From Desulfoarculaceae bacterium (lineage in GTDB: Bacteria; Desulfobacterota; Desulfobulbia; Desulfobulbales; Desulfocapsaceae): a DNA stretch of 64,000 bases. The notes beneath the pieces are model-generated. The model was not told where the DNA came from, searched no databases, and saw only the letters and a program-made list of their open reading frames with translations. Below, in pieces: positions 43,590-53,032 of the stretch (within the stretch, counting starts at the first letter, position 1; each line of letters starts with the position of its first letter). Where the stretch lies: assembly GCA_019429465.1 (NCBI GenBank), contig JAHYIV010000010.1, positions 22,408 through 86,407 on the forward strand, written 5' to 3'. A program made the translations under genes and the position numbers.

Positions 43590-44480
43590 CTAGTTGCGGT
43601 CAGGACAACTGCGCTTCAGTAATTTATTGACACTGATCCGCATCCGGTCAATGGAATTGGCCAAAACACCAATCTCATCTTTGGCATCGGAATGAGCGCT
43701 GTCACAGAGATTTTTGCCAATACTGATATTTTTTGCCGTCTCAGAAAGACGGACAATCGGCCCCACCACACCGCGATCAAGGAAGACCCAGATAGCGACA
43801 ATGGTCAGCAGCAGACAACCGATACCGATAAAAAAGATCTTCAAGGCCGCGGTTTGGGCCGTGGCCAGGGCCTCTGAAACAGAGATATAGATCATGGAAG
43901 CGCCAACCGTATCATTGAGCTTCCAGTTATAGCCATTTTCTATACCATAGATCTCCCGCTGTTCCAGGGGCGCTATTGCCGGGTCACTATGACACCGGAG
44001 ACAGAACTCCTTATCGACCGTGACCGGCCTGGCCGTATAAAAAAACTGGTCGCCATCCTTCTCCACGAGCCCTTCCTTATCCTTGACGCCCGGGTTCGTG
44101 GCAAAATATTGAATAATTTCCAGCTCATTGGCATCAGCCTTATTATCCGGCCAGAGTGGATCAATGGTTGCCTGTTTGAACTGATAGCCCTTTTGGGTCT
44201 CGGCAAAAAGATCATACTCCATACGTGTCACCACAAAACGTGACATCAGTTCAGGAATAAACCTTTCTGTGTCAGTCACCAGCTCATCAATCAACGGCTT
44301 TTGATATGTACCAAAAAATGACCCACTCGCCTCGATATAATTAAACAGCATCTCCCCTTTACTCTTGGCGTCGGCAAGGGCGTTCTGACGGCTGAACACA
44401 TAGCTGGTATAGCCAATAGCAATCGTTGCCAGCAGGCTCAAGACAGTGATAATGATAATAAATTTTGCACGAATCCCCAT
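43590..44480 (-). CDS. c-type-heme DUF3365 sensor with HAMP domain
   Basis: 296-residue membrane protein. One transmembrane helix near the N-terminus (FIIIITVLSLLATIAIGYTS), a periplasmic DUF3365/Tll0287-like domain of about 180 residues containing the heme-attachment motif CLRCH (in VDKEFCLRCHSDP), a second helix (IFFIGIGCLLLTIVAIWVFL) and a cytoplasmic HAMP domain (GPIVRLSETAKNISIGKN). It ends soon after HAMP, with no kinase, cyclase or methyl-accepting domain. The ATG at 44480 is chosen for its GGAGGAAGAA ribosome site; the frame is open further up. It probably senses redox state or gas via heme and signals through another protein. Confidence 0.85.
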   Translation of the reverse strand: MGIRAKFIIIITVLSLLATIAIGYTSYVFSRQNALADAKSKGEMLFNYIEASGSFFGTYQKPLIDELVTDTERFIPELMSRFVVTRMEYDLFAETQKGYQFKQATIDPLWPDNKADANELEIIQYFATNPGVKDKEGLVEKDGDQFFYTARPVTVDKEFCLRCHSDPAIAPLEQREIYGIENGYNWKLNDTVGASMIYISVSEALATAQTAALKIFFIGIGCLLLTIVAIWVFLDRGVVGPIVRLSETAKNISIGKNLCDSAHSDAKDEIGVLANSIDRMRISVNKLLKRSCPDRN

Positions 44481-44889
44481 TTCTTCCTCCAGTAAAACAT
44501 CATTAATAAGACTGCAATCACAACAGTCACTCCTCTGCAGACCCTCTGATCTTCCGGTATCGTTTGTCAACATATCACGCCTGCCAGCGAAAAGGAAATC
44601 AGAAAATAAAAAAACTCGGTCACACCCGTCTTGCAACCGGTTACACCAAGAATGCCTACTATCCGATCACACATGATTTAACTGTTGATTCTCCTTGACA
44701 AAGCCGCCACACATCTATAAAAAACACCAGGAAAGGTTGAGAGAAGCGTTGTTTCTAACCCCGATGAACGGGATAAGTGCCTTTCGCAGATTATTTTCTT
44801 GCAAAAAAACAAGAAAATAATCTGTAAGGCACTAATAAACAAGAAATCCTGGCCGATAAAAGGGTTTCTCAACATGTGAAGAGGCGTTC
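44481..44889. other. Divergent intergenic region, promoters and repeat
   Basis: 409 bp between the divergent heme-sensor and porin genes. Contains the hairpin repeat at 44757-44834 and a possible plus-strand promoter (TTGACA at 44695-44700; TATAAA at 44716-44721, spacing only 15 bp). No ORF with convincing coding character. Confidence 0.5.
44757..44834. repeat. Hairpin repeat with CCCCGATGAACGGG head, copy 1
   Basis: CTAACCCCGATGAACGGGAT head, then a long hairpin (AGTGCCTTTCGCAGATTA... with CAAGAAAATAATCTGTAAG...GCACT, about 24 paired bases) around CAAAAAAA. Nearly identical to 51537-51619 and 55243-55323. It lies in the leader of the porin gene. Confidence 0.88.
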
Positions 44890-46602
44890 ATGTTAAAACA
44901 TTACGGACTTGCAGGCTTGACAACACTGCTCTTGTCGCTCCATGGCCTTCCAGGCGATGCAGTGGCCGGCACCCCCGGTTCCAACCAGGAACTCGTTCAG
45001 GAAATCGAGATGTTGAAAGCCATTGTCCTGGATCTCAATGAACGGCTGGGCAATGCTGAAGAGATGCTGCAACTCTCTCTGGAGCAGGGCGGCCAGGATC
45101 AGGAAGTACAGGACGCCCTGGAGGAGCTGGACCAACGGCTATCAAGCACGGAAGAACACAGCGCCCTCGACAGGGTAACTCTGAGCGTTGATCTGGAGAC
45201 ACGGCTGAACTCCCTGCAGATAGATGCCAAGGGCATGCCGCTGGCAATGCAGGCCGGCATTATGAGCTTGGCCAACGGCAATCCTTTCACCAAAGCCGAT
45301 CTGGGCGCCTTTGGACCCCTTCCGCCGCCTGAAGATCAGGACATCGACAACAACACCATCTTCACCTCCCGTATCCGCATTGACATGCGGGCGAAACCGG
45401 TGGATTCCCTTGCCTTTGTCGCACGGCTGTCCGCCAACAAGGTCTTTGGTGATTCCAGCGGGGTCAAATGGTATAATGGCGGACCTAATGCCGTGACCAT
45501 GGATGGCAATATACACTCCACCGGCAGTGACTCAGCCATCCGCCTGGAACGCGCTTTTTTTACCTACTTTGACACTATCGGTGAAATTCCCTACCATTTT
45601 TCCGTTGGCCGCCGGCCGGCCCTCGACGGTGCGCCCGCAGAATTCAGCAACGCCAATACCATCGGCGGCTCTCCCCTGGCCCACGGCATCAACTGGCAGT
45701 TTGACGGCGTGTCCCTGGGATTCGATCTGGCCGAGGCCACCGGCATTGAAGGTTCCGCCTTCAAGTTCTGCTGGGGAAATGGCTTTGAGTCGGGAGCAGG
45801 ATCAGGGAATTCCTACTCCTTCTCCTCCTCCTCGGACGTCAATGATATGCAGTTTGCCGGCTGGATAGCCAATCTCTACGAAGACGACAAGACCAAGATC
45901 CTCAACATGTATGCCCACGCCTTTGATGTCACGGACGGCTTTACCGGACTGGTGGTTATGCCCTTCACCATGACCGGCTCCTCTCCAGATGCCAATGGCA
46001 GATATACCTCATTCACCATGGATCCAAATACCGGCGGCTATATCAGCCGAACCGAGCCCACTGCCAATATCGGCGACCTTGATATCGTCACCCTGCTCGG
46101 CCAGACCGAATACAAAGATGTCGGTTTCTTCCTCGATCTGGCCCTCAGCCATGCCCGCCCATCCGGCATCTCGATGAGCCCCATGCTGCAATTTATGGGC
46201 ACGGATTCTCTGCTCAACAGCAACGGCGAGCAGTCTGACCGGACCGGCTACTCGATCTGGGCCGGGGTGAAGACCCCGGTCGCCTTGACTGGAGGGATTA
46301 TTGGTTTCGAATACAACTGGGGCTCCCAGTACTGGCTCGGCTTTACCGGTGGCGAGGACAACATAGCCGGCAGCAAACTGGCCACCCGCGGCAGCGTCTA
46401 TGAGCTCTTTTTCAACCAGCCCCTGGTTGAAAACAAGCTCATGCTCTCACTTGGCGCCCAGTATTATGATTATGACTACTCGGGCAGCGGCAGCCCCATG
46501 GGTGAGCCGGTCAAGATCTCGGAATTAACCTCTTTTGACACCTTTATGCCAGTCGTCGACACTATGTGGAACTACTATGTTACTCTCGCTTATCGCTGGT
46601 AG
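44890..46602 (+). CDS. DUF3373-family outer-membrane porin
   Basis: 570-residue outer-membrane protein. A signal peptide (about 1-26, LLLSLHGLPGDAVAG) is followed by a predicted coiled-coil (ELVQEIEMLKAIVLDLNERL, about 32-90) and a long beta-barrel domain with alternating strands (RIRIDMRAKPVDSLAFVARL, YHFSVGRRPALDGAPAEF), ending in YVTLAYRW with a terminal aromatic residue as required for barrel assembly. This matches the DUF3373 family found in Delta- and Epsilonproteobacteria, whose substrates are unknown. GAAGAGG precedes the ATG. Confidence 0.85.
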   Translation: MLKHYGLAGLTTLLLSLHGLPGDAVAGTPGSNQELVQEIEMLKAIVLDLNERLGNAEEMLQLSLEQGGQDQEVQDALEELDQRLSSTEEHSALDRVTLSVDLETRLNSLQIDAKGMPLAMQAGIMSLANGNPFTKADLGAFGPLPPPEDQDIDNNTIFTSRIRIDMRAKPVDSLAFVARLSANKVFGDSSGVKWYNGGPNAVTMDGNIHSTGSDSAIRLERAFFTYFDTIGEIPYHFSVGRRPALDGAPAEFSNANTIGGSPLAHGINWQFDGVSLGFDLAEATGIEGSAFKFCWGNGFESGAGSGNSYSFSSSSDVNDMQFAGWIANLYEDDKTKILNMYAHAFDVTDGFTGLVVMPFTMTGSSPDANGRYTSFTMDPNTGGYISRTEPTANIGDLDIVTLLGQTEYKDVGFFLDLALSHARPSGISMSPMLQFMGTDSLLNSNGEQSDRTGYSIWAGVKTPVALTGGIIGFEYNWGSQYWLGFTGGEDNIAGSKLATRGSVYELFFNQPLVENKLMLSLGAQYYDYDYSGSGSPMGEPVKISELTSFDTFMPVVDTMWNYYVTLAYRW

Positions 46603-46640
46603 AACAACGCAGCCGACAGAATCGGCCAGATAACAAACAG

Positions 46641-46695
46641 CGGCAACGACAAAGGCCTTTTTACCAAACCGGTAAAAAGGCCTTTGTCGTTGCCG
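46641..46695. terminator. Long hairpin after the porin gene
   Basis: 25-bp perfect stem (46641-46665 with 46671-46695; arms contain GACAAAGGCCTTTTTACC) and a 5-base loop. No T-run follows, but the stem is the only terminator-like structure between the porin and tRNA-Pro. Confidence 0.7.
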
Positions 46696-46890
46696 CATTA
46701 TACATCTCAACACTCAGCCCGCCACTTTTCGACGAAGCTTGAAGAGGAACCTATCCGGCTGGGCCAATGCTCTCTGGCCGAGCGAGACCCTTGGCTCTCC
46801 CTGTTGCCATCGGCAACAATATGTAGGGGAGCAGGGTGAGACGCCTGCTGCTTGCTGCAGGCCGGGTTTGCCCGCTACGCTGGGCAAACC

Positions 46891-46920
46891 AAAAAAGGGC
46901 CACGGAAATACCGTGGCCCT
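46891..46920 (-). terminator. Intrinsic terminator of tRNA-Pro
   Basis: AGGGCCACGG (46896-46905) pairs with CCGTGGCCCT (46911-46920); on the minus strand it is followed by six U. It lies 11 bp beyond the CCA end of the tRNA. The segment 46696-46890 holds no gene; a GGTTTGCCC/GGGCAAACC pair lies next to the terminator. Confidence 0.88.
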
Positions 46921-46930
46921 CTGAATTTAC

Positions 46931-47007
46931 TGGTCGGGGTGAGAGGATTTGAACCTCCGACCACTTGGCCCCCAGCCAAGTGCGCTACCAGACTGCGCTA
47001 CACCCCG
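46931..47007 (-). tRNA. tRNA-Pro (anticodon GGG)
   Basis: 77-base cloverleaf with encoded CCA end. Acceptor stem CGGGGTG/CACCCCG, D-arm GCGCAGTCTGGTAGCGC, anticodon stem CTTGG/CCAAG enclosing CTGGGGG (anticodon GGG), T-loop GGTTCAAATCC. It is followed by its own terminator. Confidence 0.97.
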
Positions 47008-47085
47008 AAATATAAGATGCTATGTACCATGGGTTGCTTCTGCTGTCAACAAAAGGTCAATGATGAAAAATTTTTCTCCTTATCC

Positions 47086-47448
47086 CTAGCCTTTAGCTTT
47101 ATCATTCAACAGAGAACTCATCTCACGAAGCTCGGATTTTATCAGCTCCAGACATCCAGCCTCATTCTGGGGCAGAAGCGGATGCGTCTTTACCTTCTGG
47201 CCACTTTCGAGAAACTTTCTGGCCCCGGCAATGGTATATCCTTGTTCATGGAGAAGTTCCTTGATGCGCAGAATAGTCTCCACATCAACACGCCGATAAA
47301 GGCGCTGCTGTGAATTGGCTCGCTGAGGACGTATAGTGGGAAATTCAGATTCCCAATAGCGAAGGACATGGGCTGCAAGCCCGGCCAGTTTGCTCACCTC
47401 GCCGATCTTAAAATAAAGCTTGTCCGGTATCTCCGGTCTCATGCTCAA
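47086..47448 (-). CDS. MerR-family transcriptional regulator
   Basis: 120-residue DNA-binding protein. The N-terminal winged helix-turn-helix (YFKIGEVSKLAGLAAHVLRY, WESEFPTIRPQRANSQQRLY) is that of MerR regulators, followed by a dimerisation helix (LRIKELLHEQGYTIAGARKF). No metal- or drug-binding cysteines are present, so the effector is unknown. ATG at 47448 or two codons later. It is the last gene of the translation operon, next to ihfA; a pheT-ihfA-merR order occurs in many Deltaproteobacteria. Confidence 0.88.
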   Translation of the reverse strand: MSMRPEIPDKLYFKIGEVSKLAGLAAHVLRYWESEFPTIRPQRANSQQRLYRRVDVETILRIKELLHEQGYTIAGARKFLESGQKVKTHPLLPQNEAGCLELIKSELREMSSLLNDKAKG

Positions 47449-47484
47449 GGTTGGCCCCTCTGAAAAGATAAAAATACAACCAAG

Positions 47485-47775
47485 CTATTCGTTAATCTGC
47501 TCCCTTAATCTTTTACTCGGACGAAAGGTGACCATCTGTCTTGATTTAATGGTAATAGCCTCTCCAGTCCGCGGGTTGCGTCCCCGCCTGGGATGTTTAT
47601 CCCGGACGGTAAAGGTCCCGAAATGAACGAGTTTAATGGAATTCGCATCAAGCAGAGAGAGCTTCATCTGCTCAAGAAAGGCATCAACCAGGGCCGCACA
47701 ACTATTCTGCGCATAGCCAAGTTGACCATTAAGCACCTCTGCCAGTTCCTTACGGGTAAGATTATCCTTGTTCAT
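47485..47775 (-). CDS. ihfA: Integration host factor alpha subunit
   Basis: 96-residue DNA-bending protein of the HU/IHF family. Conserved LTRKELAEVLNGQLGY start, VDAFLEQMKLSL, and FGTFTVRDKHPRRGRNPRTG with the DNA-intercalating Pro in RNPRTGE, ending VTFRPSKRLREQINE. The alpha-subunit call rests on position directly behind pheT, as in E. coli. ATG at 47775 is preferred because AGGA precedes it and it begins one base after the pheT stop; the frame extends nine codons upstream into pheT. Confidence 0.92.
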   Translation of the reverse strand: MNKDNLTRKELAEVLNGQLGYAQNSCAALVDAFLEQMKLSLLDANSIKLVHFGTFTVRDKHPRRGRNPRTGEAITIKSRQMVTFRPSKRLREQINE

Positions 47776-47776
47776 A

Positions 47777-50221
47777 TCATCCTGTCCTGAGGGTTCCTTC
47801 AAATGTTGAACCCAGCATAGTTACAATTTTAGTGTGAACTTTTTCGACATTTTTTTCGGTCAGCGTTTTCTTGGCAGAACGGTAGGTTACCGACAGGGCA
47901 ACGCTTTTATACCCCGCTTTCAGTGATTCACCCTGATAGACATCAAAGATATCACACCGCTCAATGAGCGGCTCTTCGGCCTGAAGCACTGCATCAACCA
48001 GGGCCCCGGCAGCTACCTGTTCCGGCACCAGCAGGGCGATATCGCGGTTGACCGCCGGAAAGACAGGCAGCGAGGTAAAGTTTTTAGCCGCAGGCTCCAG
48101 TTTACAGAGGGCGTCAAGATCAAGATCAAAAAAGAAGAGATCCTGTTTAATCCCGAATTTTCTGAGAACCCCGGAAAGGACCTTGGCAACAGAGCCCAGC
48201 TGCTCTCCTTTTCCATTTATGGCCAGGAACTGCAGGGGATCGGTAAAAGGTTCCATCCGCTCCTGATCAGCAGGAGAGAAACTAAGCGGTGCTGAAGCGG
48301 CAGTACCCATAAATCGCAGTTCATGGAGAAGATATTCAACCGCCCCTTTGGCATCGAGGAAATCCACACTCTGCTGCTTAAAATGATAGGGGGATGATTC
48401 GCCAAAACGATTGCCGCTCAACACCCCGATAAGACGTAATTTTTCCAGGGGCTGTGCATTATCACCCTTGGGGGTGAAGACCTTGCCGATCTCAAAGAGT
48501 TTAATACTGCTCTTCTGAAAATTAATATTGCGCTGGACGTTTTCCAAGAGTCCCGGCAGCAGCATGGTCCGCATGACAGACTGTTCTTCGCTCAGCGGAT
48601 TGACCAGGCGCACGAGACGGCAGCGAGGGTCTTCTTCTGTAAGTCCCAGCCATTGCAGATGTTTTTCAGAGGTAAAGCTGTAATTTATCGCCTCGAAATA
48701 ACCGATGCCAGTCAGCAGTGTACCGATTTCAGCTCTGATGGTTCTGCTTCTGTCCTGCTCGGGATAACTCATCCTGACCGTGGGCAGGGTCGTCGGAATA
48801 CTGTTATAGCCAATCAGTCTGGCGACTTCTTCAACCAGATCAATTTCGCGCTCGATATCGATGCGGAAGGAGGGAGCCCCCACCCACAGGCTGTCTGCAT
48901 CCTTGCGTTTGCAGCGGAAAGCGATGGAGGTCAAGGCCTTTTCTATTGTTTCATAATCCAGAGGAATACCCAGGAGGTCCGAGGTCCGGCTGATGCGCAG
49001 GGTGAGTGTCTTAAAAGGTTTCTGGCCGTAATATTTATCAACACCGCCAGGCTCCGCAGTGCCGCCGGCAACCTCGCACAGTAGCCTGACGGCCCGTTCC
49101 ATGGCCAGAAGACAACCACCGGGATCAACGCCGCGCTCAAATCGGTACGAGGCCTCGGATGACAGGTTCAGCTTGCGCGCCGACTTTCTGATCGAGATGG
49201 GATCGAAGCAGGCGCTTTCAAGGAGAATAGTGGTGGTCGTGTCGCTGACCTCTGAATTCATTCCACCCATGATTCCGGCCACGGCAACAGGTTGGGCCCC
49301 ATCACAGATCACGAGCATCTCTTCATCGAGTTTGCGGACAAGGCCATCGAGTGTAGTGAAATCCAGTTCATTCTTCCGGGGATGGCGAACAACAATCTTT
49401 TTATCGGCCAGTTTTTGAAAATCGAAGGCATGCAGGGGCTGCCCGTATTCCATCATCACCAGATTGGTGACATCAACCACATTATTAATCGGTCGCAACC
49501 CTATGGAGAGAAGACGTTTACGCAGCCACCAGGGAGACGGACCAATGGTGATCCCGCTGATAAGCCTGGCGCCATAACGGGGGCAGAGTATGGCCGATTC
49601 AACATCGACGGAAAAGGCGGCTGTCGACTGTTGCACCTCGACACTGTCAACCGGCAGGGTCAACGGCCGGCCGATGATCCCGGCAATCTCTCTGGCGATA
49701 CCAATGACCGAGGCGCAGTCAGGCCGGTTGGGGGTCAGATCAACCTCAACCAGAATATCGTTGAGTCCGAGGGCATCGAGCAATGACTGGCCATGGGGGG
49801 TATCGGCAGGCAGCTCCATAATCCCGCTGTGGGCTGAGCTGAGCCCCAGTTCCCGTTCGGAACAGAGCATGCCGAATGACTCTATCCCCCGCACCTTTGA
49901 TTTTTTTATTTTCACCCCGCCAGGCAGTGTCGTTCCGGGAAGGGCAATAGCGGTCACAAGGCCAGCTCTGACATTGGGGGCGCCGCAGACAATCTGCAGG
50001 GTCTCTGCACCGACTGCCACCTGGCACAGGCTCAGACTATCGGCATCAGGATGGCTGGCAACCGAGACGACCAGCGCTGTTTTGATGGAAGCCAGTTCCT
50101 GAAAAAGCTCAGTTACCGCATCAACCTCAAGACCAAGCATAGTCAAGTGATCAGCCAGTTCCTCCGGGGTGAACCCGGTAGTATCTACATACTCATTTAA
50201 CCAGTCGATGGTAAACTTCAT
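47777..50221 (-). CDS. pheT: Phenylalanine--tRNA ligase beta subunit
   Basis: 814-residue beta subunit of the heterotetrameric phenylalanyl-tRNA synthetase. N-terminal MKFTIDWLNEYVD, an EMAP-type tRNA-binding domain (VASHPDADSLSLCQVAVG, IVCGAPNVRAGL), the B3/B4 editing domain (NNVVDVTNLVMMEYGQPLHA), the B5 domain, the catalytic-like core (ESACFDPISIRKSARKLNLS, SEASYRFERGVDP) and the C-terminal FDX-ACB domain (FPAVNRDIALLVPE). Standard length, no insertion. ATG at 50221 is chosen; the frame begins with TTG three codons earlier. Confidence 0.98.
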   Translation of the reverse strand: MKFTIDWLNEYVDTTGFTPEELADHLTMLGLEVDAVTELFQELASIKTALVVSVASHPDADSLSLCQVAVGAETLQIVCGAPNVRAGLVTAIALPGTTLPGGVKIKKSKVRGIESFGMLCSERELGLSSAHSGIMELPADTPHGQSLLDALGLNDILVEVDLTPNRPDCASVIGIAREIAGIIGRPLTLPVDSVEVQQSTAAFSVDVESAILCPRYGARLISGITIGPSPWWLRKRLLSIGLRPINNVVDVTNLVMMEYGQPLHAFDFQKLADKKIVVRHPRKNELDFTTLDGLVRKLDEEMLVICDGAQPVAVAGIMGGMNSEVSDTTTTILLESACFDPISIRKSARKLNLSSEASYRFERGVDPGGCLLAMERAVRLLCEVAGGTAEPGGVDKYYGQKPFKTLTLRISRTSDLLGIPLDYETIEKALTSIAFRCKRKDADSLWVGAPSFRIDIEREIDLVEEVARLIGYNSIPTTLPTVRMSYPEQDRSRTIRAEIGTLLTGIGYFEAINYSFTSEKHLQWLGLTEEDPRCRLVRLVNPLSEEQSVMRTMLLPGLLENVQRNINFQKSSIKLFEIGKVFTPKGDNAQPLEKLRLIGVLSGNRFGESSPYHFKQQSVDFLDAKGAVEYLLHELRFMGTAASAPLSFSPADQERMEPFTDPLQFLAINGKGEQLGSVAKVLSGVLRKFGIKQDLFFFDLDLDALCKLEPAAKNFTSLPVFPAVNRDIALLVPEQVAAGALVDAVLQAEEPLIERCDIFDVYQGESLKAGYKSVALSVTYRSAKKTLTEKNVEKVHTKIVTMLGSTFEGTLRTG

Positions 50222-50287
50222 GACATTCAATCATCTGTATAAAAAGTGAAGACTGCCCGGGGGGACAGCCATGACCCAGCAGAGCTG

Positions 50288-50347
50288 GATTAAGCCGCTA
50301 TAAATAAGTAACTATAACATTCTCATATCGTGAACGGCATAAGGGGC
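50288..50347. repeat. Eroded hairpin repeat between pheS and pheT
   Basis: TTAAGCCGCTATAAATAAG and GAACGGCATAAGGGGCCGTT match the outer modules of the composite repeat at 26337-26462 and 28620-28729 with several substitutions and a shortened middle. Confidence 0.55.
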
Positions 50348-50393
50348 CGTTGCCAAACAAGCAAAAAAACCTTGCCCTTCCTCATAACGGCCT

Positions 50394-51410
50394 TTAAAAT
50401 TGTGAGAGGAAACGCAGGTCGTTTTCGTAATACAAACGGATATCGTTGATACCATACCTGAGCATGGCAATACGTTCAATCCCCAGACCAAAGGCAAAGC
50501 CGCTGTAGATCTCAGGATCATAACCGACCATTTTAAAGACCTCAGGATCAATCATGCCGGCACCAAGGATCTCCAGCCACCCTGTCTGCTTACAGACCCG
50601 GCACCCTGAACCGCCACAGATGACACAGGCGATATCCACCTCGGCACTGGGTTCAGTAAAGGGAAAAAAACTTGGGCGAAAGCGCAGGGCCAGATCTTTA
50701 CCAAACATCTTCCGGGTAAAAACGGTCAGGATCCCTTTCAGATCGGCAAAAGAGACCTTGGTATCAACAAGAAAGCCTTCCACCTGATGAAACATCGGGG
50801 TATGGGTGATGTCAGAATCACAGCGATAGACCTTGCCCGGGGCAATGACCCTCAGGGGAGGCTGCTGGCTCTCCATGATCCTGGCCTGCATGGGTGAGGT
50901 GTGGGTGCGCAGGAGGATCGCCTCACTGACATAAAAGGTATCATGCATATCCCTGGCTGGATGGTGAGCCGGGATATTCAGGGCCTCAAAGTTATAGTGG
51001 TCATGCTCAACATCAGGGCCTTCGGCCACTGAAAAACCCAGGGCCTCAAAGATCGAACAGACCTCGTTCATGATCTGAGTCACCGGATGCAGCCGGCCGC
51101 GCTCCGGGTATCTGCCTGGAAGTGACAGATCTATCGAGCCTGCCCCTTGTGCCCCGGACGGCCCAGTACTTTCAAGCAGTGCCTTTTTTTCATCAAAGAG
51201 TTTCTCGATTTCCGCCTTGATCGTGTTAGCCAGTTGTCCGACCCGTGGTCTTTCTTCCGGGGGAACAGTACTGAGCTCCCGCATGATGGTGCTGCATAAC
51301 CCTTTACGGCCAAGATAACGAATACGGAATTCTTCCAACTGACCTGCCTCGGCAAGTTGCTGAAGATTCTCTCTGGCTTCATCCTGTAGGCTGAGTAGCT
51401 CTTGTTCCAT
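50394..51410 (-). CDS. pheS: Phenylalanine--tRNA ligase alpha subunit
   Basis: 338-residue catalytic alpha subunit. An N-terminal coiled-coil of about 85 residues binds tRNA; the class II core follows with [20 protein letters not shown], motif 2 region ([20 protein letters not shown]), [17 protein letters not shown] and the C-terminal [22 protein letters not shown] at 51410 is preferred; the TTG three codons upstream opens the frame. The loop before SIDLSLPGR ([12 protein letters not shown]) is partly encoded by sequence resembling the dispersed 54-bp element (51151-51179). Confidence 0.97.
   Translation of the reverse strand: MEQELLSLQDEARENLQQLAEAGQLEEFRIRYLGRKGLCSTIMRELSTVPPEERPRVGQLANTIKAEIEKLFDEKKALLESTGPSGAQGAGSIDLSLPGRYPERGRLHPVTQIMNEVCSIFEALGFSVAEGPDVEHDHYNFEALNIPAHHPARDMHDTFYVSEAILLRTHTSPMQARIMESQQPPLRVIAPGKVYRCDSDITHTPMFHQVEGFLVDTKVSFADLKGILTVFTRKMFGKDLALRFRPSFFPFTEPSAEVDIACVICGGSGCRVCKQTGWLEILGAGMIDPEVFKMVGYDPEIYSGFAFGLGIERIAMLRYGINDIRLYYENDLRFLSQF
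51151..51179 (+). repeat. Possible partial 54-bp unit in pheS
   Basis: GCCCCGGACGGCCCAGT followed by CAAGCA resembles the first half of the unit at 56713 (GCCAGGGACGGCCCAGT, CAAGCA). It falls in the linker between the coiled-coil and catalytic core. Too short to be certain. Confidence 0.35.
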
Positions 51411-51536
51411 AACTCTCAAAAAATGTAGATGCTTATTAAATTGCGGTGAATTATAATCATGTGTCTCAACAATAGCAGAAGCGGCAACAGGGAACCCTTA
51501 GGGGGCAGATCTGTATTGTCAGACATTCCTTTACCC

Positions 51537-51619
51537 CTAACCCCGATAAACGGGATAAGTGCCTTTCGCAGATTATTTTCTTGCAAAAAAAAACAAGAAA
51601 ATAATCTGTAAGGCACTAA
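51537..51619. repeat. Hairpin repeat with CCCCGATGAACGGG head, copy 2
   Basis: Same head and long hairpin as 44757-44834, with two extra A in the loop and one change in the head (GATAAACGGG). It lies between rplT and pheS; no gene is present in 51411-51689. Confidence 0.88.
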
Positions 51620-51689
51620 AACAATATGCCGGTTTCGATAGAGATCAAAACCGGCATAGAACAACATCACCCCTCTCTGGAACAAAGGA

Positions 51690-52046
51690 TTACGCGTTGG
51701 CTGTTACTGCAATTTTTACCACTTCAGAAAAAGCTGCGGCATCAAGAATGGCCATATTGGAGAGGACCTTCCGGTCAAGCTCAATCCCGGCCTTTTTCAA
51801 ACCACAGATAAGCCGGCTATAGCTTATGTCATTCATGTGGGCACCGGCATTAATACGAGCGATCCACAAGCGGCGAAAATCGCGCTTTTTGGTTCGTCGA
51901 TCTCTATAGGCATAAACAAGTGCCCGATCAACAGCCTCAGTGGCGGTGCGAAAGAGGCGGCTACGTCCGCCCCTGAAACCTTTGGCCAGTTTCAATACTT
52001 TATTTCTTCTTCTTCGGGCTTTAACCCCTCTTGTCGCGCGTGGCAT
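51690..52046 (-). CDS. rplT: 50S ribosomal protein L20
   Basis: 118-residue large-subunit protein that binds 23S rRNA early in assembly. N-terminal basic tail [20 protein letters not shown], then [36 protein letters not shown] and [19 protein letters not shown] are characteristic. GGAG six bases before the ATG. It lies in the conserved infC-rpmI-rplT order; in other bacteria L20 or IF3 represses this operon. Confidence 0.98.
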   Translation of the reverse strand: MPRATRGVKARRRRNKVLKLAKGFRGGRSRLFRTATEAVDRALVYAYRDRRTKKRDFRRLWIARINAGAHMNDISYSRLICGLKKAGIELDRKVLSNMAILDAAAFSEVVKIAVTANA

Positions 52047-52157
52047 TTTCTACTCCTTTTGACTCTATTGTCCTTGATAAGGAAGAACAACAGAAAAAAC
52101 TAAAATGTTTGAATAATCTCTTTAAAAGCTCTTTAAAAGCCATACAGCGGAGAAAGA

Positions 52158-52355
52158 TTACATGTATGGTAAAATTCTGCGGATTCCTTTGACATCAGCG
52201 CAATTGACAAGAGTAGATTTTCTCAGATTACGCTTCCTCTTAGTGGTTTTTTTAGTCAAAATGTGGCTGGTATAAGCCTTGCCGCGTTTAATCTGTCCTG
52301 ATCCGGTCAGCTTGAAACGTTTTGCTGCGCCTCTTTTTGTTTTCATCTTCGGCAT
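52158..52355 (-). CDS. rpmI: 50S ribosomal protein L35
   Basis: 65-residue basic large-subunit protein. Diagnostic [20 protein letters not shown] and [19 protein letters not shown] at 52355 has AAAGGAG nine bases upstream; six upstream codons in frame are not part of the family. It lies 131 bp downstream of infC and 111 bp upstream of rplT. Confidence 0.97.
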   Translation of the reverse strand: MPKMKTKRGAAKRFKLTGSGQIKRGKAYTSHILTKKTTKRKRNLRKSTLVNCADVKGIRRILPYM

Positions 52356-52486
52356 AATCGTGCTCCTTTGCACTTCCTATAAAATACTGTCTGTTTGTCT
52401 TGGACTTAAGAATAACACAGCAGTTCATATTCAGTTTTGTCTAATTTCTGATAGAATAAATTATTTTAAGTTTTTTTACAATACTC

Positions 52487-53032
52487 TCACGACTTGGGAC
52501 CAACAAACATCACCATCTGCCGACCTTCCATCTTCGGCTCCTGCAGAATAACTGCCTCTCCTTCCAAAGCAGCTGCAATCTTCTGCATGGCCTCCAGGCC
52601 AACGGTCTGACAATAGACGATCTCACGGCCGCGAAAACGCATGGTGAGCTTCACCTTGTTTTTCTGTTGCAGAAACTTGACAATGTTTCTGATCTTAAAG
52701 TTCAGGTCATGTTCATCGGTTTTGGGACGGAATTTAATTTCCTTTGTCTCAACGGTCGTTTGTTTCTTTTTTGCTTCCTGCTCTTGTTTGGCCTGTTCGT
52801 AACGAAACTTATCGTAGTTCATTATCCGACAAACAGGTGGATCAGCGTTCGCTGAAACCTCCACTAAATCAAGCCCATCATTATCGGCAAGTTTCAGTGC
52901 TTCGTCCACGGTTACGACACCCAACTGACTTCCATCGTTGCCGATGAGTCGGACCTGAGGATGACGAATCATATCATTGATATTGGCCTTTACCTCACGC
53001 TGAACCGGGGCTCTTTTTCCTCTTTGTTTAAT
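52487..53032 (-). CDS. infC: Translation initiation factor IF-3, AUU start proposed
   Basis: 181-residue factor that keeps ribosomal subunits apart and checks the start codon. Domains: N-terminal VRLIGNDGSQLGVVTVDEAL, linker helix EQAKQEQEAKKKQTTVETKE and C-terminal IKFRPKTDEHDLNFKIRN with MRFRGREIVY. An ATG at 53050 opens the frame but has no ribosome site. Six codons further, AUU at 53030-53032 is preceded by GGGAGGT with ideal spacing. AUU is the start codon of E. coli infC and underlies its autoregulation, so the same start is proposed here. Confidence 0.93.
   Translation of the reverse strand: MKQRGKRAPVQREVKANINDMIRHPQVRLIGNDGSQLGVVTVDEALKLADNDGLDLVEVSANADPPVCRIMNYDKFRYEQAKQEQEAKKKQTTVETKEIKFRPKTDEHDLNFKIRNIVKFLQQKNKVKLTMRFRGREIVYCQTVGLEAMQKIAAALEGEAVILQEPKMEGRQMVMFVGPKS

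Noticed and set aside
46852..47313. 153-residue ORF across tRNA-Pro
   Set aside because: It runs antisense through a perfect tRNA and the MerR gene; no coding signature.
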